NCBI GenBank assembly: GCA_964537555.1
Contig: CAZIAD010000078.1
Coordinates: forward strand, 1-9,947
Reading direction: 5' to 3'
Source of the DNA: CAYRWR01 sp964537555
GTDB taxonomy: Bacteria; Spirochaetota; Brevinematia; Brevinematales; CAYRWR01
DNA: 9,947 nt
The position numbers and the translations under genes are program-made. Below are positions 1 to 6,546 of the stretch, one piece after another. A model generated the notes under the pieces. It worked only from the letters and a program-made list of their open reading frames with translations, was not told the DNA's origin and searched no databases. The number at the start of each line of letters is the position of its first letter. The first letter of the stretch is position 1.

Positions 1-8
1 GGCTGCAA

Positions 9-1289
9 ATGCTTAATGTGAAAAGAAACCCTAATACCACCAGAGTGGTGATCACCGGTATGGGGACTATTAATCCTATTGCAAATGAAGTGGATGAATT
101 CTGGAAAAACCTCAGTGAAGGTGTCTCCGGAGTACGGATTGCTCAAAATACTCAGCTCGATCCTAATTTCCCGGTCCGTATCGGGGGAGAGATAGATTAT
201 CCTGATTTTCTGAAGGATTACATGCCTCAGAAGATGATAAAGAAATTTGACCGCTTTGTGATCTTTGGTACTTATGCCGCTCAAAAAGCGATGCAGGACT
301 CCGGGATCTCTGAGGCTGATGTAGAAAAAGGCCCTCACAGATACGGTGCCATTATCGGAACCGGTGATGCCGGAGTAGGGGTGCACTTCAGCACTTTTGA
401 ACAGATAGAGAAAAGCGGGCTGGAAGGCGTATCTCCTTTTTATGTAGTGGGTGTGATTCCCAATACTGCTTCCGCCTATTTTGCCAAGCTCAATAATCTG
501 CAGGGCCCCAATTTCTCTGTAAATTCCGCCTGTGCCACATCCAACCATGCCATAGGTACTGCTGCTACCCTGATCAAGACCGGACAGGCAGATGTCATGT
601 TTGCCGGCGGATCAGAAGCCGTGGTCAACCTGGCTGGATTTGGCGGGTTTAACTCTATATACGCACTGTCCCGTAGAAATGATGATCCCAAGACTGCCTC
701 ACGTCCCTTTGACAGAGACCGTGATGGATTTGTATTATCCGAAGGCGCGGGTGTCCTCTGTCTGGAAGAACTGGAGCATGCTAAAAAAAGAGGAGCTACT
801 ATATATGGTGAATTAGCCGGTTATGGTTTTTCCTGTGATGCCTATGACCTGGTCGCCCCTCATCCTGAAGGACGGGGTGCTCATAATGCAATGAGACTGG
901 CCCTGGAAGATGCAGAAATGAATAAAGAGGAAATAGACCTTATCAATTGTCATGGTACCTCTACTCCTGTGGGTGACCGTTCTGAGGCAAATGCCATTCA
1001 TACACTGTTTGGTGAGGATCTCATCAAAAAGATCCCGGCTCACTCTACCAAATCTATGCTGGGGCACATGGTGGGAGCTGCGGGTGGTACTGAAGCGATT
1101 GCCGCATTACTGGCCATCAATAAAAACGTTATACACCCCAGTATCAATGTATTCAACCAGGACCCGGAGATAAAGTTGAATATCGTGAAAAATGTGGCTC
1201 AGGAAAGAAATATTGATACAGTGATCTCCAACAGCTTCGGTTTTGGCGGCCAAAACTCATCAATCATTATCAAGAAGTACAAAGGCTGA
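9..1289 (+). CDS. FabF-type beta-ketoacyl-ACP synthase (discrete ketosynthase)
   Basis: This enzyme would catalyse decarboxylative Claisen condensation of malonyl-ACP with an acyl chain in the cytoplasm. The full Cys-His-His thiolase-fold set is visible: Cys175 in NSACATS, His315 in CHGTSTPVGD, and Lys348/His353 in KSMLGHMVGAAGG. The glycine-rich FVLSEGAGVL and the C-terminal SFGFGGQN are canonical. The reading frame is 426 residues from the ATG at 9, close to the usual 410-430. The start is uncertain: only 8 bases precede it, no Shine-Dalgarno is visible and the frame is open to the window edge, so the gene may begin upstream. It converges on the beta-branching operon and is more FabF-like than the ketosynthase of that operon. 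It could be a second arm of the cluster or a fatty acid synthesis gene. Family certain, pathway role uncertain. Confidence 0.9.
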   Translation: MLNVKRNPNTTRVVITGMGTINPIANEVDEFWKNLSEGVSGVRIAQNTQLDPNFPVRIGGEIDYPDFLKDYMPQKMIKKFDRFVIFGTYAAQKAMQDSGISEADVEKGPHRYGAIIGTGDAGVGVHFSTFEQIEKSGLEGVSPFYVVGVIPNTASAYFAKLNNLQGPNFSVNSACATSNHAIGTAATLIKTGQADVMFAGGSEAVVNLAGFGGFNSIYALSRRNDDPKTASRPFDRDRDGFVLSEGAGVLCLEELEHAKKRGATIYGELAGYGFSCDAYDLVAPHPEGRGAHNAMRLALEDAEMNKEEIDLINCHGTSTPVGDRSEANAIHTLFGEDLIKKIPAHSTKSMLGHMVGAAGGTEAIAALLAINKNVIHPSINVFNQDPEIKLNIVKNVAQERNIDTVISNSFGFGGQNSSIIIKKYKG

Positions 1290-1314
1290 TTATAAAACAT
1301 TTGGAAATACTTAT

Positions 1315-1343
1315 AAAGCAGGTATCATCAGGGTACCTGCTTT
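1315..1343 (+). terminator. Rho-independent terminator between convergent genes
   Basis: A perfect 10-bp inverted repeat (1315-1324 with 1334-1343, core AGCAGGTA/TACCTGCT) encloses a 9-base loop and runs into a T tract (1341-1346) on the + strand, 25 bases after the ketosynthase stop. On the minus strand the hairpin is followed by a weaker T-rich stretch. It lies just past the stop of the phosphopantetheinyl transferase (TAA at 1347-1345), so it probably ends both convergent transcripts, more efficiently on the + strand. Confidence 0.88.
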
Positions 1344-1344
1344 T

Positions 1345-2004
1345 TTATTTGTTGATATAGGCTACAGATACGATGTGATTATTTTCAGAGATATAATATC
1401 CGCATACCATTTGATCTTCATGTATGCTGATATCTTCCTGTATCTCAAATCTGACTTCGTTAAAATCATCGATGCGGGTGCGGGACATAAAACGGATATT
1501 AAAGCTGTTATAAAACAGCCTTTTCTGAAGCAGAGGGCTAAAACATTTTATGAGAGCTTCTTTGAGTGAAAAAAGAGTAATGGTAGGAATATTATAACTC
1601 TGACACTGGGACAGTTCCCACTTTTCCGCAATGAGGTCCCAGCCGATGTCACGGTTTACATTTTCCTCTATATCCACACCCAGAGACAGCATCTTAAAAT
1701 TAAATGCGACCGCAGCAATATAAAACCGGTCGGTATGACTGATGGTGCCTACGATCTCCTGGTCAAATAAAGGCTCACCAAATGCCCCCTGCAGAATAGG
1801 GAAAGAGGAATAACCCAATATACTGTCTATTGCAGTGCGGGCACACTGCCGTCCCTTTGCAAATTCTTCCTGTCGGTTAGGGATAGCTTGTTTAATAAAA
1901 GCTTCCTCCTCCGGATAGAGATAGGGAGCCAGATTATAATGATAGGAGTAGGCAAAGGATATGTGCTGTTTTTTGAGGCGTGTTTTAATCTCTTCAAATC
2001 TCAT
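1345..2004 (-). CDS. 4'-phosphopantetheinyl transferase (Sfp/EntD-like)
   Basis: This enzyme transfers phosphopantetheine from CoA to the conserved serine of a carrier protein, converting apo-ACP to holo-ACP. The 219-residue length fits the Sfp/EntD group. Visible motifs in order are an arginine-rich CoA-side segment KGRQCAR (50-56), GTISH (86-90), the metal-binding SLGVDIEE with Asp111 and Glu113, and FSLKEALIK (145-153) with Glu149 and Lys153. The usual W/P pattern before the GTISH motif is changed to GEPLFDQ, so the protein is divergent at that point. It is the last gene of the minus-strand cluster, and the ACP at 3889-4140 is the obvious substrate. The ATG at 2004 is supported by an in-frame TGA at 2016-2014 that rules out a longer protein. 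No Shine-Dalgarno lies directly before it, because a hairpin occupies that space (see 2014-2042). Confidence 0.9.
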   Translation of the reverse strand: MRFEEIKTRLKKQHISFAYSYHYNLAPYLYPEEEAFIKQAIPNRQEEFAKGRQCARTAIDSILGYSSFPILQGAFGEPLFDQEIVGTISHTDRFYIAAVAFNFKMLSLGVDIEENVNRDIGWDLIAEKWELSQCQSYNIPTITLFSLKEALIKCFSPLLQKRLFYNSFNIRFMSRTRIDDFNEVRFEIQEDISIHEDQMVCGYYISENNHIVSVAYINK

Positions 2005-2013
2005 AATAAAAAC

Positions 2014-2042
2014 TCAGGGATAAGTAAATGACTTATCCCTGA
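2014..2042 (-). terminator. 12-bp hairpin with T tract in the leader of the transferase gene
   Basis: A perfect 12-bp inverted repeat (2014-2025 with 2031-2042, loop 2026-2030) is followed on the minus strand by GTTTTTATT and then directly by the ATG of the phosphopantetheinyl transferase. Hairpin plus T tract is the form of an intrinsic terminator or attenuator that would end or reduce transcription after the dehydratase gene. The hairpin also sits exactly between a purine-rich Shine-Dalgarno-like AAGAGGAA (2050-2043) and the start codon. It could therefore act in translation by shortening the effective spacing. Both roles are inferred from sequence alone. Confidence 0.7.
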
Positions 2043-2050
2043 TTCCTCTT
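2043..2050 (-). promoter_or_regulatory. Distant Shine-Dalgarno candidate for the transferase gene
   Basis: AAGAGGAA on the minus strand is the only good Shine-Dalgarno match upstream of the ATG at 2004, but it is about 40 nt away in linear sequence. The 29-nt hairpin at 2042-2014 begins right after it and ends 9 nt before the start codon. If folded, the hairpin would leave about 11 unpaired nt between the GAGG core and the ATG. Confidence 0.45.
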
Positions 2051-2059
2051 ACTTTTTAT

Positions 2060-2608
2060 TTAGTCATCCGTTAAAAATATGACTTCTGCAATAGATACAC
2101 AAGTGATTTTACCTTCAGCTATGACCTGACTGAGTACGGTACCGAAGTATCCGTCAAATTCCAGTTTTCTGGAGATCATGGTCACAGTCTGTCCCGGCAG
2201 AACGGGTTCCAGGAACTGAGCTCCCAGGACCTTGGTAGCCCGCACCGGACTAGGGGTAGCATCATCTGTGATCTTAGTCGTATTCCCCAATACAAAATGA
2301 CTAAGACAGAGACCTAATTGGCCGGACATCTCCAGCTGCAAGGAGCCGGGATAGACCGGGAAATCAGGGAAGTGTCCTTTAAAAACAGGATCATCAGGAG
2401 AAATATATCTTTCACCGATAATCGTTTCTTCACCTTCAGACAGATCCAGATAAGTCAACTTGTCCACCAGCAAAAAAGGATCTCTATGAGGTATTATCTT
2501 CTGGATATCCGGTTTGCCATAAGACATTTTAACGATATCATGTCCTGAATTTTCAACATCCAGTATAGCTGTCTTACGGCTTCGCTTTATTATGCGATCG
2601 TAATCCAT
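2060..2608 (-). CDS. FabZ/FabA-type (3R)-hydroxyacyl-ACP dehydratase
   Basis: This hot-dog-fold enzyme would remove water from a beta-hydroxyacyl-ACP to give the trans-2-enoyl-ACP. It shows the FabZ signature IIPHRDPFLLVD (38-49) and the catalytic pair His79 in KGHFPDFPVYPG and Glu93 in LQLEMSGQLG. At 182 residues it is about 30 longer than typical FabZ. The excess is an N-terminal segment (about residues 1-35, basic at first) with no motif I recognise. The start at 2608 is preferred because it overlaps the stop of the alpha-oxoamine synthase in TAATG, the usual arrangement for coupled translation. An internal ATG at 2527 would give a protein of normal FabZ length but has poor Shine-Dalgarno spacing. 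It supplies the normal beta-dehydration that complements the special ECH1 dehydration of the same operon. Confidence 0.88.
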   Translation of the reverse strand: MDYDRIIKRSRKTAILDVENSGHDIVKMSYGKPDIQKIIPHRDPFLLVDKLTYLDLSEGEETIIGERYISPDDPVFKGHFPDFPVYPGSLQLEMSGQLGLCLSHFVLGNTTKITDDATPSPVRATKVLGAQFLEPVLPGQTVTMISRKLEFDGYFGTVLSQVIAEGKITCVSIAEVIFLTDD

Positions 2609-3873
2609 TATTTTTTCCCGTTCAGTCTCTTGGCTATCACATCTTCTATGATGTTCAGTGCCTCATCCATTTCCGCTTTAGTGATCTGTGATGTCATAGA
2701 GATTCTGAATCTGCGGGCATGAGCTGGTACAGCAGGAAAGTCCACCGGCTGCAGGAATAATCCGGCCAGCTGCATTTCTTTAGCCATGTCAAAGAGCATC
2801 TCACCGGATGATCCGATGATAATAGGAATTACCTGAGACTCAGTGCCACCCAGGTTCAGATTCATATCTTCCAGGTGTTTCTTGAAGTACCGGGTGTTTT
2901 CCCACATTTTGTCTTTGAGGGTAGTGTCACGAGTGGCTACTTCCAGGGATTTGATCAGGCCGGCAATAATGGCCGGAGAAGGTGCACAGGAGAAATTCCA
3001 GGGTGAAGAATAGCCTCTCAGATAATGTATAATTTCCTTATTGGAACTAACAAAGCCGCCCACGCCTCCAAAAGACTTGGACAGGGTACCGAAAGACATA
3101 CCGATCTTTTTTTCCAGGTTAAAATGCTCTCCCACGCCACGTCCGTGTTCACCGAACATGAGGGTAGAGTGAGCTTCATCGACGTAGAGAGCTGCATTAG
3201 GATATTGATCCATGACCTGTACCAGTTCAGGTAATTTGACCAGGTCTCCGTCCATAGAGTACACGCCTTCTACGACCACCAAAGTACGTTTGTCTTTGTG
3301 TTTTTCCAGGATCTGGTTCAGGTGTTCCATATCATTGTGCGGGAAAAACTGCATCTTGGCGCCGGAAAGGGTTCCGCCGTCTACCAGGCTTTTATGGATC
3401 TTTTCGTCCATGACCAGCAGATCGCCTTTACGAAGCAGGCCCTGAATAGCCCCTACGTTTCCTCCCAGTCCGCTGGAATACAAGAGAGTATCCTCTTTTT
3501 GCTTAAAGTCTGAGAGCATCTTGGCAAATTTAATGTGCAGGTCAAAAGTACCGGACAAGAGAGGTGCTCCGGAAGCACTCATCCCGTATTTTTTTACACC
3601 GTCGCAGCACGCCTGAATCACTTCAGGGTGGCTGGACAGTCCCAGATAGTTATAAGATGTAAGGTTGATGACCCTGCGATCTTTTCCATCCAGGTTTGAA
3701 TGTACACGTGTCACTGCCCGGGGAGCTTCCAGTAATTTCTGTTGGAAAAAACTTTGGCCAGCCTTGATCTGGGGGTCGTTTACCCACTCTGTAAAATCAG
3801 ATGGTGGATTTAGCACATTTTTACTATCATTAAAGAAAAAATCCGCCAGGCTGTAATCTAATGCGTTATCCAT
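2608..3873 (-). CDS. PLP-dependent alpha-oxoamine synthase (AONS/KBL/SPT family)
   Basis: Enzymes of this family condense an amino acid with an acyl thioester, usually with loss of CO2, to give an alpha-amino ketone. Visible features are NYLGLSSHPEV (75-85), MSASGAPLLSG (98-108), His160 in MDEKIHKS that would stack on the PLP ring, DEAHS with Asp232 and His235, and the Schiff-base lysine Lys266 in GTLSKSFGG. The protein has 421 residues against about 385-400 for biotin-pathway AONS, with some 30 extra N-terminal residues. A good GAGGT Shine-Dalgarno lies 6 nt before the ATG. The ACP gene ends 15 nt upstream and no biotin gene is nearby, so an acyl-ACP donor and a role in chain release from the ACP are likely. 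The amino acid cannot be read from the sequence; glycine, alanine, serine and cysteate are all used by known members. Confidence 0.9.
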   Translation of the reverse strand: MDNALDYSLADFFFNDSKNVLNPPSDFTEWVNDPQIKAGQSFFQQKLLEAPRAVTRVHSNLDGKDRRVINLTSYNYLGLSSHPEVIQACCDGVKKYGMSASGAPLLSGTFDLHIKFAKMLSDFKQKEDTLLYSSGLGGNVGAIQGLLRKGDLLVMDEKIHKSLVDGGTLSGAKMQFFPHNDMEHLNQILEKHKDKRTLVVVEGVYSMDGDLVKLPELVQVMDQYPNAALYVDEAHSTLMFGEHGRGVGEHFNLEKKIGMSFGTLSKSFGGVGGFVSSNKEIIHYLRGYSSPWNFSCAPSPAIIAGLIKSLEVATRDTTLKDKMWENTRYFKKHLEDMNLNLGGTESQVIPIIIGSSGEMLFDMAKEMQLAGLFLQPVDFPAVPAHARRFRISMTSQITKAEMDEALNIIEDVIAKRLNGKK

Positions 3874-3888
3874 AATGTTACCTCAAAT

Positions 3889-4140
3889 TTATTTGTCAAC
3901 AAACTCCATGAACTTGTCTGCCAGCTGATTGATAGTCTGGATCTCAGCCAATTCAGAGCGGGGGATCTTGATGTTCAGTTCTCTCATTGAAGTAGAAACT
4001 ACTTCGATAATATCCAGAGAGTTAGCACCATAATCCTTCATTGATTTTGCGGGATCGATATCACCTTCTTCCAGGTCTTCCAGGTTATCCAGGATATTTT
4101 CCTTGATTACTGCGATCACATCGTCTTTAGTCTTAGCCAT
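3889..4140 (-). CDS. Acyl carrier protein, donor-ACP-like
   Basis: This 83-residue acidic carrier protein has its phosphopantetheine site at Ser41 in DYGANSLDIIEVV. The usual DSL is replaced by NSL, and the GANS-x-D form resembles, from memory, the free-standing donor ACPs of HMG-synthase beta-branching cassettes such as AcpK. That resemblance is a by-eye judgement. It is the only carrier protein in the window. It could therefore present acetyl units to the HMG synthase, carry the growing chain, or both. A strong GGAGG Shine-Dalgarno lies 6 nt before the ATG and suggests high expression. The enoyl reductase lies 15 nt upstream and the alpha-oxoamine synthase 15 nt downstream. Confidence 0.93.
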   Translation of the reverse strand: MAKTKDDVIAVIKENILDNLEDLEEGDIDPAKSMKDYGANSLDIIEVVSTSMRELNIKIPRSELAEIQTINQLADKFMEFVDK

Positions 4141-4155
4141 TCTAGTCCTCCAAAA

Positions 4156-4962
4156 TTATTCTTTATTTTTTTCTTTTATGTATTTTAACATTGTATTATC
4201 ACGATAGGGCATACCTTTGTCTACCGAGATGATCTGGCCATTCATGGCATTCATAAAGGGGCTGCACAGGGCAAACACCGCATCAGCACATTCCTCAGGA
4301 GTCATAACAGTCTCTACAGGGAGATTGTTTTCCTTGAGGTAATCGATAAAACCCTGCCCGAAGATCAGCTGAAAAGACTCGGTGTTAACCGGGCCGAAAC
4401 GTACGATATTACAGCTGGAACCTTCATCATAGAGGTGTACTGCCATATATTTACCAAAAAACTCCAGCATAGACTTGGAAGCTGCCACAAAGTCATAACC
4501 CTGATAAAAATGGTCAGGCCCGTCACTGGATATGCCCAGTACTTTGCCGGGAAATGACCCAAATATCGTCTTTATCAGCTGAGTATACTCCACCATGGGC
4601 CAGGAGCTGTATTCCAGGGTCTTAATAAAAGAACGTTTCTTATAATCCATCAGGCTTTTAGGGCTCTGGGCAAAACCCACATTGGATATAAAAATATCGA
4701 TTTTAGATTCTTTTTCTTTTATCTGTTTGAGCAGGGCTTCTGTATCTTCTTTAACCGAGACATCAGCCTGAATCAGTACCGGTTTTAAACCCTTCACTGC
4801 TTCAAATTTGTCATAGAGGGGTTTAAAGTCATCAGATCCCCATTTATAGGTCAGATAAGTCTGGGCACCCGCTTCGGCAAATCTCAATGCAGAAGCCAGG
4901 CCGATACCCTTGGTACCACCTGTTATGAGGACACTTTTACCTTTCATGTCTACAGTAATCAT
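4156..4962 (-). CDS. Short-chain dehydrogenase of the FabL/FabI enoyl-ACP reductase type
   Basis: This Rossmann-fold SDR of 268 residues probably reduces an enoyl-ACP with NAD(P)H. The cofactor loop is TGGTKGIG (14-21). The key point is the active site: Tyr156 and Lys163 are separated by six residues (YDFVAASK). That is the spacing of FabI and FabL enoyl reductases, not the Tyr-x3-Lys of ketoreductases such as the FabG of this operon. The usual NNAG is replaced by SNVG (93-96). An AAAGGGA Shine-Dalgarno lies 5 nt before the ATG and the ECH2 stop is 18 nt upstream. Following ECH2, its natural substrate would be the beta-methyl enoyl product of the branching reactions, as well as ordinary enoyl-ACPs. 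Enoyl reductase is the best call, but the substrate is inferred. A ketoreductase with unusual spacing is less likely. Confidence 0.78.
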   Translation of the reverse strand: MITVDMKGKSVLITGGTKGIGLASALRFAEAGAQTYLTYKWGSDDFKPLYDKFEAVKGLKPVLIQADVSVKEDTEALLKQIKEKESKIDIFISNVGFAQSPKSLMDYKKRSFIKTLEYSSWPMVEYTQLIKTIFGSFPGKVLGISSDGPDHFYQGYDFVAASKSMLEFFGKYMAVHLYDEGSSCNIVRFGPVNTESFQLIFGQGFIDYLKENNLPVETVMTPEECADAVFALCSPFMNAMNGQIISVDKGMPYRDNTMLKYIKEKNKE

Positions 4963-4980
4963 ATCAATCCCTTTTTCTCA

Positions 4981-5730
4981 TTATTCGCCGGCATAAAAGT
5001 CTTCAATGGTCTTCCTGGTCTCAGGAAAGGCAAAGCTAAGCCTATGCATAAAATCTTCCTGGACACGGGCATCGATCAGAGCTTTTTTCTTGGGTGCAGA
5101 CACAGCGTATTTTAATAAGTATATAGACTTTATATTGTTCTGAGCGATTTGTAAAGCAATATCATGGGCTTTTTTTAATACATCCTGTTTGGGGAGTATA
5201 TAATTGATATTATTGGCCATTTCAGCTAAATGACGTCCTTTATACCTTTTACCACTGAACATCATCTCATTGGCCACATAGGGGCCGAACAGATCCTGTA
5301 ATATGGTAGTAGTACCCATTCCGGGAGTAAAGCCCAGGTTCATAAACACCACCCCATACCAGCTTTCACGGGCGGCAATCACTATGTCTGTACAGGCAGC
5401 CATGACAAGGCCTCCGCCTACGGCATGGCCTTCCATTGCTGAGATAATGGGGAAGGGGGCGTGAACCAGCTTTTCTGATATCAGCAGATCTTTAACATGG
5501 ACTTTGCCATTGGCCAGGTCCAGCAGGTTTTTCTTATCAGCTCCACCGGAAAATACATCAGGCAGGCCCTGTAATATCATTACTTTTGGTTCCTGCTTTT
5601 CTATCTCATCTATACCTTCAATCAGCTCACTGATAAAATCATCGGAAAAGATGTTTCTTTTTTCCGTGTCATTCATCTGTAGGGTAGCTATACCTTCATC
5701 GGAGATCTGGATATTGATTCTTTTACTCAT
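4981..5730 (-). CDS. ECH2 enoyl-CoA hydratase-like decarboxylase of beta-branching (PksI-like)
   Basis: This crotonase-fold protein of 249 residues most resembles PksI, the second ECH of HMG-synthase cassettes. That enzyme decarboxylates 3-methylglutaconyl-type ACP intermediates to leave a methyl-branched enoyl-ACP. Visible signatures are the oxyanion segment FSGGADKKNLL (60-70), EGHAVGGG (100-107) and FMNLGFTPGMGT (129-140), which I recall as nearly the same in PksI. A C-terminal His229 in EDFMHR lies where, by eye, CurF ECH2 carries its catalytic histidine. The acidic residue used by true hydratases is replaced in the GFTPGMG segment, in line with decarboxylase rather than hydratase chemistry. 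The ATG at 5730 overlaps the ECH1 stop by 8 nt and has an AGGGAAG Shine-Dalgarno, so the two are translationally coupled. Confidence 0.87.
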   Translation of the reverse strand: MSKRINIQISDEGIATLQMNDTEKRNIFSDDFISELIEGIDEIEKQEPKVMILQGLPDVFSGGADKKNLLDLANGKVHVKDLLISEKLVHAPFPIISAMEGHAVGGGLVMAACTDIVIAARESWYGVVFMNLGFTPGMGTTTILQDLFGPYVANEMMFSGKRYKGRHLAEMANNINYILPKQDVLKKAHDIALQIAQNNIKSIYLLKYAVSAPKKKALIDARVQEDFMHRLSFAFPETRKTIEDFYAGE

Positions 5731-6544
5731 GTTCTTCCCTTATTAAAATATCATTTTCAGGTTTAAACCTGGCGAACCACTCAGGGATAGACCCTTCGTT
5801 AAAAGCAGTGATGCCGGATAATGTAACAGGATCCTTTATCATCTCAAACAGTTTATCCTGGGCCATTTCTGAAGCCTTTTCTATGCTGATCCCTGAAATG
5901 GCCCGGGTAAATGCTTTGGTCTCAGCTACGGCCAGAGGAGCAGCCCTGAACAGATTTTTCAGGAGAGATTTTATTTTTTTATTTAGGTCTTCTTCAGGAT
6001 ATACTTCATCTACTATACCCAGACTCATGGCTTCTTTGGCACTGAGCCGGGCCGCAGTCAGTACCAGGTAACGGGCTTTCTGCGTGGATATACGCTGAGC
6101 CATCAGAAATGGCAAAACATTGGCTGGAATGATCCCCAGAAGGACTTCAGAAAGTTCAAAAGTGGAGTCTTCACTGCTGATGATGATATCACAGGCAGAA
6201 ACCAGGCCCATTCCCCCTGCCTTTACATTACCGTTTACGAGCGCGATCACCGTCTTGGGGGCATTATAAATAGTGCTGAGTAATCTCACGTAAGAGTTTA
6301 TGACCTCACGTGCCAGGCTGTCATCCCCCTGGGATTCCTGTAAAAATCTCAGATCCATGCCCAGACAGAAATTTTTACCATTAGAACGGATAAGGATGAC
6401 TCTGACAGCAGGGTCATCTATAGCCTGAGACAAAAATAAGTTCATTTCATTAAGACTGGCCTGGTTCAGGAGATTACCCTTCTGGCTTTGATTAAGCGTG
6501 ATAAGAGCTAATCCTGAATCAACAGTATATTTTGCACTAGCCAA
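5723..6544 (-). CDS. ECH1 enoyl-CoA hydratase-like dehydratase of beta-branching (PksH-like)
   Basis: This crotonase-fold protein would dehydrate the HMG-type intermediate on the ACP to a 3-methylglutaconyl-type product. With the start chosen here it has 273 residues. Visible motifs are NFCLGMDLRFL (58-68), the oxyanion glycines in NVKAGGMG (106-113) and ELSEVLLGIIPANVLPF (130-146). The last closely resembles PksH-type ECH1 proteins and keeps acidic residues Glu130 and Glu133. There is no in-frame ATG before residue 34, which lies past the first strand. A TTG at 6544 has GGAG (6554-6551) 6 nt upstream inside the end of the HMGS gene and starts 2 nt after that gene's TAG stop. It is preferred over the TTG at 6556, which lacks a Shine-Dalgarno. 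The gene overlaps ECH2 by 8 nt. Confidence 0.87.
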   Translation of the reverse strand: MASAKYTVDSGLALITLNQSQKGNLLNQASLNEMNLFLSQAIDDPAVRVILIRSNGKNFCLGMDLRFLQESQGDDSLAREVINSYVRLLSTIYNAPKTVIALVNGNVKAGGMGLVSACDIIISSEDSTFELSEVLLGIIPANVLPFLMAQRISTQKARYLVLTAARLSAKEAMSLGIVDEVYPEEDLNKKIKSLLKNLFRAAPLAVAETKAFTRAISGISIEKASEMAQDKLFEMIKDPVTLSGITAFNEGSIPEWFARFKPENDILIREEHE

Positions 6545-6546
6545 TA

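Noticed and set aside
2608..3873. Biotin synthesis gene bioF
   Set aside because: The family fits, but there are no other biotin genes, the protein has a longer N terminus and it sits between an ACP and a dehydratase of a chain-building operon. A biotin role cannot be fully excluded.
4981..6544. Two enoyl-CoA hydratases of fatty acid beta-oxidation
   Set aside because: The two proteins carry the distinct ECH1 and ECH2 signatures (ELSEVLLGIIPANVLPF and GFTPGMG) and are coupled to an HMG synthase; no thiolase or acyl-CoA dehydrogenase is present.
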